DNA of 64,000 nucleotides from Rhodanobacter sp. 67-28. GTDB taxonomy: Bacteria > Pseudomonadota > Gammaproteobacteria > Xanthomonadales > Rhodanobacteraceae. Location: the NCBI GenBank assembly GCA_001898415.1, contig MKTU01000029.1, positions 1 to 64,000 on the forward strand, given 5' to 3'. The position numbers were made by a program, and so were the translations under genes. The stretch's first letter is position 1; each line of letters opens with the position of its first letter. Under the pieces are notes generated by a model. It did no database searches. It saw only the letters and a program-made list of their open reading frames with translations, and was not told the DNA's origin. Positions 15,694-24,857 of the stretch are shown piece after piece.

Positions 15694-18528
15694 ATGAACA
15701 ACGCATTCAGCCGTATCGTCGATGTGCTCCCCGGCCTGGTCCTGACGGCGTTTCCCGACGGACGCGTCGACTTCGTCAATGCACGCTGGCGCGAATACAC
15801 CGGCGACGGCATGGCCGAGGCCACCGGTGATGGATGGCTGCGTGCGATTCATCCCGACGACCTCGCCCTGGTTCGCGATGGCTGGCGCGACATGCGCGAA
15901 TCCGGCCAGGCGACCGATCTGCAGGCGCGGTTGCGCCGCTTCGACGGCCACTGGCGCTGGTTCCTGTTGCGGGCCAGGCCGATGGATGACGACGGCGGGT
16001 CGGCTGTTCGCTGGTGCGCCATGCTGGTGGACATCGACGATCAGCGCCGGGCCATCAACGAGGGGTCTGCGCTTCATGTCGAATTCTCCGCCATCGCCGA
16101 CGTGATTCCCGCGTCCCTGCTGCTGATGACGACGGATGGCGAGGTCGAGTTCGCCAATCGCCAGGCGCGGGAATTCCGTGGCGCGTCGCTGGAGCAACAG
16201 AAAGGCTGGAGGACGGCCAACCTCATCCATCCGGACGACTTGCCTGCGGCCATCGCGCAGTGGGATCACTGCGTCGCGACCGGTGACCGGTTCGAGATGG
16301 AATTTCGCGTGCGGCGAGCCGATGGCGTGTATCGCTGGTTCCACGTGCGCACGCTGCCGGTGCGCGACGCGCAGGGACGCATTACGCGCTGGTGCACGCT
16401 GGACGAGGACATCGACGACCGCAAGCGCAGCGAGGCGTTGCTGTCCGCCACGCTGGGCGAGCTAACCGCCTCGGAAGACCGCCTGCGCACCATCGTCGAT
16501 GCGATCCCGGGCTTTGTCTGGAGTGCCGGCCCGGACGGCGGCGTGGACTTTCTCAACCAGCGCTGGTGCGACTACACCGGCGTAGCGATGCGCGACGCCC
16601 TTGGCAATTGCTGGGCGTCGACGATCCATCCGGAAGATTCCGGCGGTATCCAGGCATGTTGGCGATCGCTGCTGGAATCCGGGCAGGCGGGCGAGTTCGA
16701 AGCCCGGCTGCGGCGCTTCGATGGCAGCTTCCGCTGGTTCCTGATCCGCGCCGTGCCGCTGCGCAATGCGGATGGCCAGGTGATCCGCTGGTACGGGCAG
16801 AACACCGATATCGAGGACCGCAAGCGGGACGAACGCCTGCTGGAGGGCGAGAAGCACCTGCTGGGCCTGATGGCCAGCGGCACGCCGCTGGCGCAGGTGC
16901 TCACCGCGCTGTGCGCCCTGGTGCAGGCCGCGATGGCCGGGGCGCTTTGCGGTGTCACGCTGGTCGACCCCCGCTGCACGCGTTCATGGCAGCAAGCCCT
17001 GCCGCGCGTGCGCCTGCAGCCGGGCGCCGCACCGGATGTTCCCGGCGACCTGTTGCAGGACACGGGCGGGCAATCGCTGGCACCGGAAACCGGCCCGATC
17101 GCGACATCGGCAACGCAGGGCGAGCCGATCATCGCCACCGACCTGGCGACCGAAAACCGCTGGAACGCGTGGACCGCGGCTGCGCTCGCGCATGGCATCC
17201 GTGCTCACTGGTCGACGCCGATCAGGTCCAGCGGCGGCGAGCTGATGGGCGTTTTTTCGCTGCTGTGGCGGGAGCCGGCCGCATCCACGCCGGCCCACCA
17301 CAACCTGATCGCCCAGTTCACCCACCTGGCCAGCATCGCGATCGAACGCGCGCGCAGCGAAGCCGCGCTGCGGCAGAGCGAGGCATTCCTGGCCCGGACC
17401 CAGCGCCTGACGCTTACCGGCACGGTCGCCTGGCGCGTCGACAGCGACGAAATCCTGTGGTCGGACGAGCTGTACCGGATCTACGAATTCGCGCCCGGCG
17501 TGACGCTGACGCACGACCTGATCAACACGCGGATCCACCCCGAAGACATCCCCGCACACGACGAGATGCTGCGACGGCGGCGCCACGACGCCAGGGATTT
17601 CGAGAGCGAGCACCGCCTGCTCATGCCGGATGGCAAGGTGAAGTTCCTGCATCTGGTCGCCCACGCGACGCGCGACGAAGAAGGCGGGCTGGCCTACATC
17701 TCCGCCGTGCAGGACGTCACCCAACGCCGGCTGGCGGAAGAGGCGCTGGGCAAGGCGCGCGCCGAACTGGCCCACGTGGCCCGCGTGGCCACCCTGGGCG
17801 CGTTGACCGCCTCGATCGCGCACGAGGTGAACCAGCCGCTGGCGGGCATCATCACCAATGCCAACACCTGCCTGCGCATGCTCGGCGCCGATCCGCCGAA
17901 CGTGGATGGCGCGCGCGAAACCGCGCGCCGCACGATCCGCGACGGCAACCGCGCGTCGGACGTGATCAAGCGGCTGCGCGCGCTGTTCGCCAAGAAGAAG
18001 GCCGTGGCCGAGCCGCTGGACCTCAACGAGGCGGCGCGGGAGGTCGTAGCCATGCTGCTGGGCGAACTCCAGCGCAACGGCGTCACTCTTCATCCCGACT
18101 TTGCCGACGACCTTCCGCCCGTGGTGGGCGACCGCGTGCAGCTGCAACAGGTGATCCTCAACCTGATTCTCAACGCGTCCGACGCGATGACCGGCATCAC
18201 GGATCGCCCACGGTACATGACGATCCGGACCGTTCACGACGAAAGCGGCTGCGTCTGCCTGTCGGTGCGCGACGTCGGCGCGGGGTTCGACCCGCAGGAC
18301 GCGGGCTCGCTGTTCAACGCATTCTTCACCACCAAGGCCGACGGCATGGGCATCGGCTTGTCCGTCAGCCGTTCCATCATCGAAGGGCACGATGGGCGGT
18401 TGTGGGCGGAGGCGAACGAGGGACCGGGCGCCACGTTCACGTTTTCCATCCCCTGCCTGCCCGCGAAAGCCGCCGTTGCCGGCCCAGGCGCCCCCGCCGA
18501 TTCAAACCGCACCACGGAGAGTTCCTGA
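15694..18528 (+). CDS. Multi-PAS/GAF hybrid-free sensor histidine kinase
   Basis: 944 residues. ATG 15694 follows GAGAGGG. Domain order by eye: three similar PAS/PAC units (about 1-125, 130-255, 265-390, each ending with a WFL-R..P..D..G.W-type PAC), a GAF-like domain (about 395-565), a fourth PAS (570-680), HisKA with His710 in IAHEVNQPL, and an HATPase with NLILNASDAM and GMGIGLSVSRSI. No membrane segment, so a cytoplasmic sensor; the stacked PAS domains suggest redox, aromatic or small-ligand sensing. The C-terminal kinase type resembles FixL/TodS-like kinases that pair with FixJ-type regulators. Its stop overlaps the start of the receiver gene. Confidence 0.92.
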   Translation: MNNAFSRIVDVLPGLVLTAFPDGRVDFVNARWREYTGDGMAEATGDGWLRAIHPDDLALVRDGWRDMRESGQATDLQARLRRFDGHWRWFLLRARPMDDDGGSAVRWCAMLVDIDDQRRAINEGSALHVEFSAIADVIPASLLLMTTDGEVEFANRQAREFRGASLEQQKGWRTANLIHPDDLPAAIAQWDHCVATGDRFEMEFRVRRADGVYRWFHVRTLPVRDAQGRITRWCTLDEDIDDRKRSEALLSATLGELTASEDRLRTIVDAIPGFVWSAGPDGGVDFLNQRWCDYTGVAMRDALGNCWASTIHPEDSGGIQACWRSLLESGQAGEFEARLRRFDGSFRWFLIRAVPLRNADGQVIRWYGQNTDIEDRKRDERLLEGEKHLLGLMASGTPLAQVLTALCALVQAAMAGALCGVTLVDPRCTRSWQQALPRVRLQPGAAPDVPGDLLQDTGGQSLAPETGPIATSATQGEPIIATDLATENRWNAWTAAALAHGIRAHWSTPIRSSGGELMGVFSLLWREPAASTPAHHNLIAQFTHLASIAIERARSEAALRQSEAFLARTQRLTLTGTVAWRVDSDEILWSDELYRIYEFAPGVTLTHDLINTRIHPEDIPAHDEMLRRRRHDARDFESEHRLLMPDGKVKFLHLVAHATRDEEGGLAYISAVQDVTQRRLAEEALGKARAELAHVARVATLGALTASIAHEVNQPLAGIITNANTCLRMLGADPPNVDGARETARRTIRDGNRASDVIKRLRALFAKKKAVAEPLDLNEAAREVVAMLLGELQRNGVTLHPDFADDLPPVVGDRVQLQQVILNLILNASDAMTGITDRPRYMTIRTVHDESGCVCLSVRDVGAGFDPQDAGSLFNAFFTTKADGMGIGLSVSRSIIEGHDGRLWAEANEGPGATFTFSIPCLPAKAAVAGPGAPADSNRTTESS

Positions 18529-18899
18529 TGGTCATGCCCTTGCTCGTGTCGGTCGTCGATGACGACGAATCCGTGCGCGAGTCGTTACCCGATCTGCTGC
18601 GGGAATTCGGCTATGCGGTACAGGCGTTCTCGTCGGCAGAGGATTTTCTCGCCTCGGGCCAGCTCGACGCGACGCGCTGCCTGATCCTCGACATCGCCAT
18701 GCCGGGCATGTCCGGCCCCGACCTGCAGCAGGAACTGGCGCGACAGGAGCGGTCGATCCCGATCATCTTCATCACCGCCCACGGCGACGCCGCCGACCGC
18801 CCGCGGCTGATTGGGCAAGGCGCGGTGGATTGCCTGTTCAAGCCGTTCGGCGAAGCGGCTCTGCTGAAGGCGCTGGAGGCGGCGCTGCCCGGGCGTTGA
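18528..18899 (+). CDS. Single-domain response regulator (receiver only)
   Basis: 123 residues. The ATG at 18528 shares a base with the kinase stop (TGATG), so translation is coupled. A complete CheY-like receiver: acid cluster DDD (11-13), phospho-acceptor Asp55 in LILDIAMPG, Thr in FITAHG and Lys105 in LFKPF. No output domain follows. It may act as a phosphate sink, or as a competing or relay partner between the kinase and the FixJ-type regulator downstream. Confidence 0.9.
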   Translation: MVMPLLVSVVDDDESVRESLPDLLREFGYAVQAFSSAEDFLASGQLDATRCLILDIAMPGMSGPDLQQELARQERSIPIIFITAHGDAADRPRLIGQGAVDCLFKPFGEAALLKALEAALPGR

Positions 18900-18930
18900 G
18901 CGCAATTCCCATCCTCGTGGAGGTCGTAGC

Positions 18931-19608
18931 ATGTACAGCCAATCCAGCGTATTCACCGATCAATCGAGACCCACCGCCATGTCGCCAGCCACCCCCGTCG
19001 TGTTCGTGGTCGACGACGACATATCGGTGCGCGAATCGCTGCAATTGCTGCTGCATGCCGCCGGCTGGCAGGCGAGGATATTTCCCACTGCCCAGGCGTT
19101 CCTCGACCATCCCTCCGCCATGGTGCCGAGCTGCCTGATCCTCGACGTCAACCTTCCCGGCCTCAACGGCCTGGACCTGCAACAACGCATCGCCGCCGAG
19201 CGGCCACACATGCCGATCATCTTCATCACCGGCTTCGGCGACGTACCCATCACGGTCCGGGCGATGAAGGCTGGTGCGGTGGAATTCCTCACCAAGCCTT
19301 TTGATGACGTCGTGCTGCTGCAGGCCATCGACAGCGCCATCGACCGCAGTCGCGATGCCTTGGGCCGCGAAAGGAACCTGCAGGCACTGCGAACTGCCTA
19401 TGCCACGCTGACCCCGCGCGAGCAGCAGGTGCTGGCGATGGTGGTGGCCGGTCGCCTGAACAAGCAGATCGGCGCCGACCTGGAAATCAGCGAAATCACG
19501 GTCAAGGCCCATCGCGGCAAGGTCATGCGCAAGATGAAGGCGCACTCGCTCGCCGACCTGGTGAAGATGGCCACCGCACTCTCCGCAGCGCCACCGGGGC
19601 AGGACTGA
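18931..19608 (+). CDS. FixJ/NarL-type response regulator
   Basis: 225 residues. ATG 18931 has GGAGG eight bases upstream; a later ATG (18979) starts nearer the receiver. Receiver about 22-135 with DDD (28-30), phospho-acceptor Asp72 in LILDVNLPG and Lys in LTKPF. LuxR-type helix-turn-helix about 158-212 (LTPREQQVLAMVVAGRLNKQ, SEITVKAHRGKVMRKM). This family activates transcription on phosphorylation. It is the obvious candidate to bind the 19-bp box found upstream of nearby stress genes. It is last in the kinase/receiver/regulator operon. Confidence 0.92.
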   Translation: MYSQSSVFTDQSRPTAMSPATPVVFVVDDDISVRESLQLLLHAAGWQARIFPTAQAFLDHPSAMVPSCLILDVNLPGLNGLDLQQRIAAERPHMPIIFITGFGDVPITVRAMKAGAVEFLTKPFDDVVLLQAIDSAIDRSRDALGRERNLQALRTAYATLTPREQQVLAMVVAGRLNKQIGADLEISEITVKAHRGKVMRKMKAHSLADLVKMATALSAAPPGQD

Positions 19609-19640
19609 CGTTCCATGCCGCGACAACGCGGCCCGCGCCG

Positions 19641-20426
19641 TCATGCTCCCGCTGGATCGCCAGCCGCCGCGATGGCGGCGCGCAGTTGCCGGTAGCCTTC
19701 GACCAGCCGCGGGCCGGGCCGGCCGAGGAATGCCTCGCTGATCGCGTGGATGCGGTCGTGGCGCACGGCAGGCACGTCGGCCCAGTCCGGGCGCGCGCGT
19801 ACCTTGTCGGCGCGATAGTTCTCCACCTTCACGCCGCACCAGCTCATCACCACGATGTCGGGGCGCGCGGCCGCCGCGTCGGCATAGTGCAGCGGCACGC
19901 TGCGGGCATCCACCTCGCCCCACGGGTTGATGCCGCCGGCAAGGTGGATGATGTCGTTCACCCACGACTGCCGGGCCACCGCGATCACCGGCTTGGGCCA
20001 CCATTCCACCAGCACGCGCGGACGCGCGCCGGGCACCTCCGCCGCCGGCATCGCCGCACGCATCGACGCCACCAGCGAGGCGCCGCGTTCGACCACGCCC
20101 AACGCGGCGGCGATGCGCCGGATGTCGTCGTACACGTCATCCAGTGATTGCGGATCGCACACCAGGGTGGCCAGCCCCGCCGCATGCAGCTCGGCGACCA
20201 CCTGCTCGTGCCCCGGCACGGTCAGCGAACTCAGCACCATATCCGGTTCCAGCGCCTGCACCGCCTCCACGTCCAGATCCAGATCGCGCCCGGTACTGGG
20301 CAACCGCGCCACCACGTCGGGCGGGTAATCGGAATTGGCATCCACGCCAACCAGCTGGTCGGCGCAGCCCAGCGCGCAGACGATCTCGGTGTTGGAGCAG
20401 GTGTGGGAGAAGATGCGCATCGGCAT
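19641..20426 (-). CDS. Cobalamin-binding (BtuF-like) ABC substrate-binding-fold protein
   Basis: 261 residues. ATG 20426 has GAGG upstream; ATG 20420 is equally possible. It resembles periplasmic B12/iron-complex-binding proteins: IFSHTCSNTEIVCALG at the start, LVGVDANSDYPPDV, the lobe-linking LEPDMVLSS and IIHLAGGINPWG. No signal peptide is present, as in several xanthomonad cobalamin-binding proteins, so it may be cytoplasmic. No BtuC/BtuD genes are adjacent. Fold is fairly sure, ligand less so. Confidence 0.75.
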   Translation of the reverse strand: MPMRIFSHTCSNTEIVCALGCADQLVGVDANSDYPPDVVARLPSTGRDLDLDVEAVQALEPDMVLSSLTVPGHEQVVAELHAAGLATLVCDPQSLDDVYDDIRRIAAALGVVERGASLVASMRAAMPAAEVPGARPRVLVEWWPKPVIAVARQSWVNDIIHLAGGINPWGEVDARSVPLHYADAAAARPDIVVMSWCGVKVENYRADKVRARPDWADVPAVRHDRIHAISEAFLGRPGPRLVEGYRQLRAAIAAAGDPAGA

Positions 20427-20576
20427 GCCGGCCTCGGGAACTGCCGCAGTGTGGCGCAATGCCTGCTTGCGAGCCAAGGCGTGCCTGCCGGCCTTGCTCG
20501 GGCCGGGCTGGCTTCCGGCAGGCCGAAGGCGAACGAATCCATCGACAGGTCATCCCGCCTTCTGCGCCGCGGCAAT

Positions 20577-20720
20577 CGGGTCGAACTGCCGCCGGGCTGG
20601 CGCGCGATGACGCACGGCATCCACGCGGCGTATCCCTCGCGCAAGCATCTGCCGATCAAGACGCGGCGCCTGGTGGATTTTCTGGTGCAGGGGTCTGCGG
20701 TGCCGGGGGGCCTGCGGTGA
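20577..20720 (+). pseudogene. C-terminal remnant of a LysR-type regulator
   Basis: The plus-strand frame ending at TGA 20718-20720 reads ELPPGWRAMTHGIHAAYPSR and then KHLPIKTRRLVDFLV. This is the usual end of LysR effector domains (W....GIHAVYPSRRHLPPKVRAFIDFL). Nothing upstream encodes the rest of such a protein: the preceding DNA is the start region of the BtuF-like gene on the other strand. It is a decayed fragment. Confidence 0.6.
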
Positions 20721-20858
20721 TCGCGCCTGCCTGCGGCAACCGAGTCATCTTTCCTGCAGGGGCGCATCCTGTGCGCGATGCTTTTGCATTCTCTTGTTCC
20801 ATTCAAAAGCAAGAGCGGTCGATCGCCTTCGGCGACCGAATCACTTCTCGCACCGGGC

Positions 20859-21101
20859 GAGGTTCCGGAAGGGCAGGATGCGGCGAACCCCGAAGGCGAG
20901 GTTCAACCGGTCGGCACGGACGTGGACGGGCTTGCCGAGGGGTGCCGGAACCCCGGCGGGGACGTGATCAGCCTCGGCGAGAAAGTCGAGAACCTCGTCG
21001 GGGACGTGGCGAAGCTCGGTGAGGAGGTCGGGAGCCCCGGCGGGGGCGTTTGCGGCGCAGGCGTCGAGGGGGTGACTCCCGGCGTCAACGGGGTGCAGGT
21101 C
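20859..21101. repeat. Degenerate 21-bp tandem repeat tract
   Basis: About eleven 21-base units. In the plus-strand frame they read as heptads with Val at a fixed place: DVISLGE, KVENLVG, DVAKLGE, EVGSPGG, GVCGAGV, EGVTPGV. The minus strand also has an open frame of Pro/Ser/Thr-rich heptads, in frame with the conserved gene 21161-21646 after its stop codon. Which strand, if any, is translated is unclear. Units vary too much for a CRISPR array and there are no spacers. Confidence 0.75.
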
Positions 21102-21160
21102 CCGATGAACCCGCAAAGACCCGGCGGCGCGGTCGTCGACCGCCCCGCCGGGGTCGCGGA

Positions 21161-21646
21161 TCAGGCGGCGGCCGGCTCCGGCACCGTGCGGGTGCCGCGC
21201 GGGCCGGGGAAACGCTGGCGCAGGTCGTCGTACACGTCCTGCGCACCGTCGCGGCCGCGGTGGGCCGCCTCGCGCACGCTCTGGTAGTAGGCCAGGTCGG
21301 CCATCCACACCTCGCTGGAAACGAGTTGCAAGGTATCGCCCACGCTGCTGGCCAGCGTCTGCAGCTCCGTCGCAAAGCGCATCAACTGGCTGCGCAGGCT
21401 GCGATCCTTCTGCACCTCGGCCTGGTCGAGAAAGCCCGGCACGAACTGCGCGCGGTTCGCCATGTAAGTCACGCATTTTTCGTCGAAACCCACCGACTTC
21501 GGCCCCAGCCGTGGCAACTCCTTCCTCTCCTGCGCCGACAGCGTGGCCAGAAACGGCAGCGCCCCGCGGATCGTCGCCAGTGCCGCCTGCACGGCCGCCA
21601 CGTCCTCATCCGAAAGCACCGCCGAAATACGATTGTCGTTGGACAT
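21161..21646 (-). CDS. Conserved protein of unknown function
   Basis: 161 residues. ATG 21646 follows AAGGAG. All-helical and hydrophilic, beginning MSNDNRISAVLSDEDVAAV and followed by ATIRGALPFLATLSAQERKE. I know this type (NRISA.L....V..A...I...LPFL..L...ER..LP..G.KS) as a widespread unknown family in several bacterial phyla. No signal or membrane segment. After the TGA stop the frame stays open across the 21-bp repeats, so a longer ancestral or read-through form is possible. No function can be assigned. Confidence 0.8.
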   Translation of the reverse strand: MSNDNRISAVLSDEDVAAVQAALATIRGALPFLATLSAQERKELPRLGPKSVGFDEKCVTYMANRAQFVPGFLDQAEVQKDRSLRSQLMRFATELQTLASSVGDTLQLVSSEVWMADLAYYQSVREAAHRGRDGAQDVYDDLRQRFPGPRGTRTVPEPAAA

Positions 21647-21847
21647 GCAAACACTCCTTGTAGATCGCAAGCCGCCGGTTTGGCGGCGCGGCGAGGGTAG
21701 CAATCAGTTCCTGCGGGCTTGGGGCGCGACGTGTTGTAGGGAATGGATGATGCGGATGTATCCGTCTTGCGGCGACTCTGCGCGCACAAGACGATTGCCC
21801 CGGACAGGCGCGATCGGATCGCCTTCACCAAGCTCAGGAGGGCTCCC

Positions 21848-22435
21848 ATGACCGCTATCAACCCGCAAAGGATCGAAGGCAGGTGGCTGGCCGGTATCGC
21901 CCTGGACTTCCATACGACCCGCAGCACACCGATCGGACCCAATGCGCAGGGTCACATGCAGTTCGAGACCCTGCGCCCTGAAATCGCCGAACTCCTGTAT
22001 CGCCTCAAGTACAGGCAGGACCGCAGCGCGGCGCAAGCTATCATCACAACAGCTGCCAACTTCCTGAAACCATATCGGCCGAAATTCGACGTGATCATCC
22101 CCGTCCCTCCTTCCACGCCACGCGCCCTGCAGCCGGTCATCCTGTTGGCGAATGGCATCGGAGCCGCCGTTGGCTTGCCGGTGATCAACTGTGTCGGCAC
22201 CACGCGGACACCAGCGCAGCTCAAGGGCGTCGAAGATCCCGTCCGGCGCGAGCAGTTGTTGAACGGGCTCTACACCGTGGACACGCGCCACACGGCGCGC
22301 AGGAGAGTGCTGTTGTTCGACGACCTGTTCCGCTCGGGATCAACCATGAATGCCATCACCGACGTGCTGGTGCAGACAGGCCAGGCCGCCAGCGTCTGCA
22401 CACTCACCATCACCCGCACGCGGAGCCGTCATTGA
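21848..22435 (+). CDS. ComF-like phosphoribosyltransferase
   Basis: 195 residues. ATG 21848 has AGGAGGG upstream. Type I PRTase fold: FDVIIPVPPSTPRALQPV, then the PRPP-binding loop VLLFDDLFRSGSTM near residue 160. It lacks the N-terminal zinc fingers of ComF. Its stop overlaps the TTG start of the SLOG gene, so the two are coupled. PRTases of this kind occur in nucleotide-linked conflict systems; the substrate here is unknown. It opens the run that leads into the type III-like restriction genes. Confidence 0.8.
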   Translation: MTAINPQRIEGRWLAGIALDFHTTRSTPIGPNAQGHMQFETLRPEIAELLYRLKYRQDRSAAQAIITTAANFLKPYRPKFDVIIPVPPSTPRALQPVILLANGIGAAVGLPVINCVGTTRTPAQLKGVEDPVRREQLLNGLYTVDTRHTARRRVLLFDDLFRSGSTMNAITDVLVQTGQAASVCTLTITRTRSRH

Positions 22436-23091
22436 GCACGATCTTCATCGGGGGTTCGCGCCACGTTTCGTACCTGTCCAGCCAGGCCAGGGAGCGGATC
22501 AACAACGTCATGAACAAGGATCATGACGTTGTCGTCGGCGATGCCAACGGTGCCGACAAGGCGGTGCAGAAATTTCTGCATGAAGCGGACTACCGCAAGG
22601 TCACCGTGTACTGCTCGGGCCCTCGCCCGCGCAACAACCTCGGGCAATGGAACCTGCATGCCATCACGCCGCCCAAGACAGCCAAGGGCTTCCAGTTCTA
22701 CGCCGCCAAGGATCGCGAAATGGCCCGTGCAGCCGACTTCGGCCTGATGATCTGGGACGGCAAGAGCCCCGGCACCGTGCTGAATGTCCTGCGCCTGGTG
22801 CGTGCCGGCAAGGCCGCCGTGTTGATCCATGGTTCCGCCGCGCCGACGACCCTGAAATCGGCGCACGACTGGGATGCGTTCCTCGCCGCCTGCAGTGACG
22901 AATTGCGCGCCGGCCTGCAAGAACGCGCCACCTCTGACGAATGGGAGCCGAACTCGAACATCCCGCAACGCGGCCTGTTCAGCGCGACAATTGCCACCTC
23001 GCACGTGGCCGAACAGCCGGCCGAACACCTCGCCGATGGCCCAAACGCTCCGCCGGTGGCGCCCGGTCAACCAAAGCAGACTTGCGACTGA
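22432..23091 (+). CDS. SLOG/YspA-like nucleotide-sensing protein
   Basis: 219 residues. The start is TTG 22432, overlapping the previous stop; no later start keeps the first strand. A Rossmann-like SLOG fold: FIGGSRHVSYL, VVVGDANGADKAVQKFL (GxxxGAD loop), DREMARAADFGLMIWDG and KSPGTVLNVLRL. These motifs match DUF2493/YspA-type SLOG domains, thought to bind or process nucleotide signals. The last 60 residues are low-complexity. Coupling to a ComF-like PRTase suggests a two-protein nucleotide-metabolism or sensing unit. Confidence 0.8.
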   Translation: MSTIFIGGSRHVSYLSSQARERINNVMNKDHDVVVGDANGADKAVQKFLHEADYRKVTVYCSGPRPRNNLGQWNLHAITPPKTAKGFQFYAAKDREMARAADFGLMIWDGKSPGTVLNVLRLVRAGKAAVLIHGSAAPTTLKSAHDWDAFLAACSDELRAGLQERATSDEWEPNSNIPQRGLFSATIATSHVAEQPAEHLADGPNAPPVAPGQPKQTCD

Positions 23092-23219
23092 ACCCGCCCC
23101 GCTTTTGAACGGCGATCAGCCCGTGCGCAGCACGCCTTGATGCGGTCCGGGATGCGCGTTCGTGGTCACATCTGGTTCAATGCAAGAATCGAATCAGCGC
23201 CGCGGCGGCCAAGGGAAGT

Positions 23220-24856
23220 GTGGAGTGTCGAAGTAAGACCACCTGGACAAGGACGCGCTGGTACGCCTGCTGACCCGTCGCGATACCGAGCGTCAACTCG
23301 GCCTGGTGTGGGAAAGGGACGACATCGACCCCGACGCCGCGATCAACGACGACTACGTGGCGCTGGATCTCGACCCGGCGCTCAGCCACGGCGATGCGCC
23401 CTGGCGTAACCTGATCATCGAGGGCGACAACTACGACGCCCTGCGCGCCCTGCGCATGAGCCACGCCGGCCGCATCCGCTGCATCTACATCGACCCGCCA
23501 TACAACACCGGCAACCGCGACTTCGTCTACAACGACCGCTTCGTCGACAAGAGCCACCGCTTCCGCCACTCGCTATGGCTGGAGTTCATGTACAAGCGCC
23601 TGCGCCTGGCCAAGGACCTGCTCGCCGACGACGGCGTGATCTTCGTCAGCATCGACGACAACGAGCTGTTCCGGCTGGGGATGCTGATGGATGAGGTGTT
23701 TGGCGGAGGCAACTTCGTCGCGCAGTTCATCTGGAAGAAGGTCGACAGCCCGAACGATAACAAGGTCGCGGTAACGCCCGACCATGAATACCTGCTGCGC
23801 TTTGCACATGATACCAACACACTGCGGCTCGTCCAGAAAGAGGCGCCGGAAATCATCGCTGCCTACGGTCAAGTGGACGAAAACGGCAACCGTTACCGCG
23901 ACAGGCTCTTGAAGAAGAACGGCAAAAATAGTCTCCGTCGAGACCGGCCATCCATGTTCTTTCCCATCCCCGGCCCCGACGGCATCGGCGTCTACCCGAT
24001 CCACGACAACGGCGAGGAGGCGTGCTGGGCCAAAGGCAAGGAAGGCGTGGCTCGATACTTGGCCGACGACAGCTTGGTCTGGAAACAACGCGAAAAGCTC
24101 GGGCGTACCGTGTGGGAACCCTATACCCGCGAGTGGGCACCCGAAACTCCAACGCGACCGTGGCCGACCATATGGTCGGACTTGCCAACCATGCGGCAAG
24201 CCAAGGCCATGCTGCGCGATGTGTTTCAGACCTCCGACCTGTTCAGCACACCGAAACCCGTGGAGCTGATCGAGCGAGTGTTGCGCATCATGGGAGATTC
24301 AAGCGCCACCGTCCTCGACTTCTTCGCCGGCTCCGGCACCACCGCCCACGCCGTCGCCAAGCTCAACGCCGAAGACGGCGGCGAGCGCCGCTTCATCCTG
24401 GTCTCCAGCACTGAGGCCACCGACGTCGAGCCGGACAAGAACCTGTGCCGCGACGTCTGCGCCGAGCGCGTACGCCGGGTGATGGGCGGCTACACCAACG
24501 CCAAAGGTGAAGCGGTCGAAGGGCTGGGTGGCGGCTTCGCCTACCTGCGCGTGCGGCGCATTGCGCCGCACCGGCTGAGCGTGAAGCTGCAGCACGCCGA
24601 GGTGTGGCACGCGCTGCAACTGCTGCACGAACGAGCGCTGTCGCCGTGGCCCGATGCCGGCTTTGCCGCCGACGGCGCGCTGGCCTACCTGGCCGACTTC
24701 CGCGAGGCGCATGTGGCGCACCTGCGCGACTGGCTGGCCACGGCCGGCCATGCCGTCACCATCTATTGCTGGTCACCCGAGCGCGTGCGCGAACTGGCGC
24801 CGGACGCCGACTGGCAACCCATCCCGCAGGCCCTGCGGGCACGTTTCGGACGCTGA
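23220..24856 (+). CDS. Type III-like DNA methyltransferase (Mod), N-terminus apparently frameshifted
   Basis: The intact frame runs from GTG 23306 to 24856 (516 residues). DPPYNTG (63-69) comes before FAGSGTT, about residue 340: the beta-class N6-adenine or N4-cytosine order of type III Mod enzymes. Upstream DNA encodes LDKDALVRLLTRRDTERQLG, typical of Mod N-termini, but in this frame it is cut off by TAA at 23234. Reading GTG 23220 in the next frame gives ECRSKTT and would join it if one C were restored near 23243. So the start is either GTG 23306 or a gene damaged by a 1-base deletion. Confidence 0.85.
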
Positions 24857-24857
24857 C

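Noticed and set aside
16392-18899. Long open frame parallel to the histidine-kinase gene
   Set aside because: Shifted frame of the kinase, Arg/Ala/Gly-rich, no ribosome site; a GC-driven shadow of the true gene and the receiver gene.
20859-21101. Possible CRISPR array
   Set aside because: The 21-base units are adjacent without spacers and diverge from one another; no cas genes.
22432-23091. SLOG protein read as a DprA or lysine-decarboxylase-like enzyme
   Set aside because: It lacks the PGGxGT loop of the decarboxylase-like group and the length of DprA; the GDANGAD and DREMARAAD motifs fit the YspA/DUF2493 type better.
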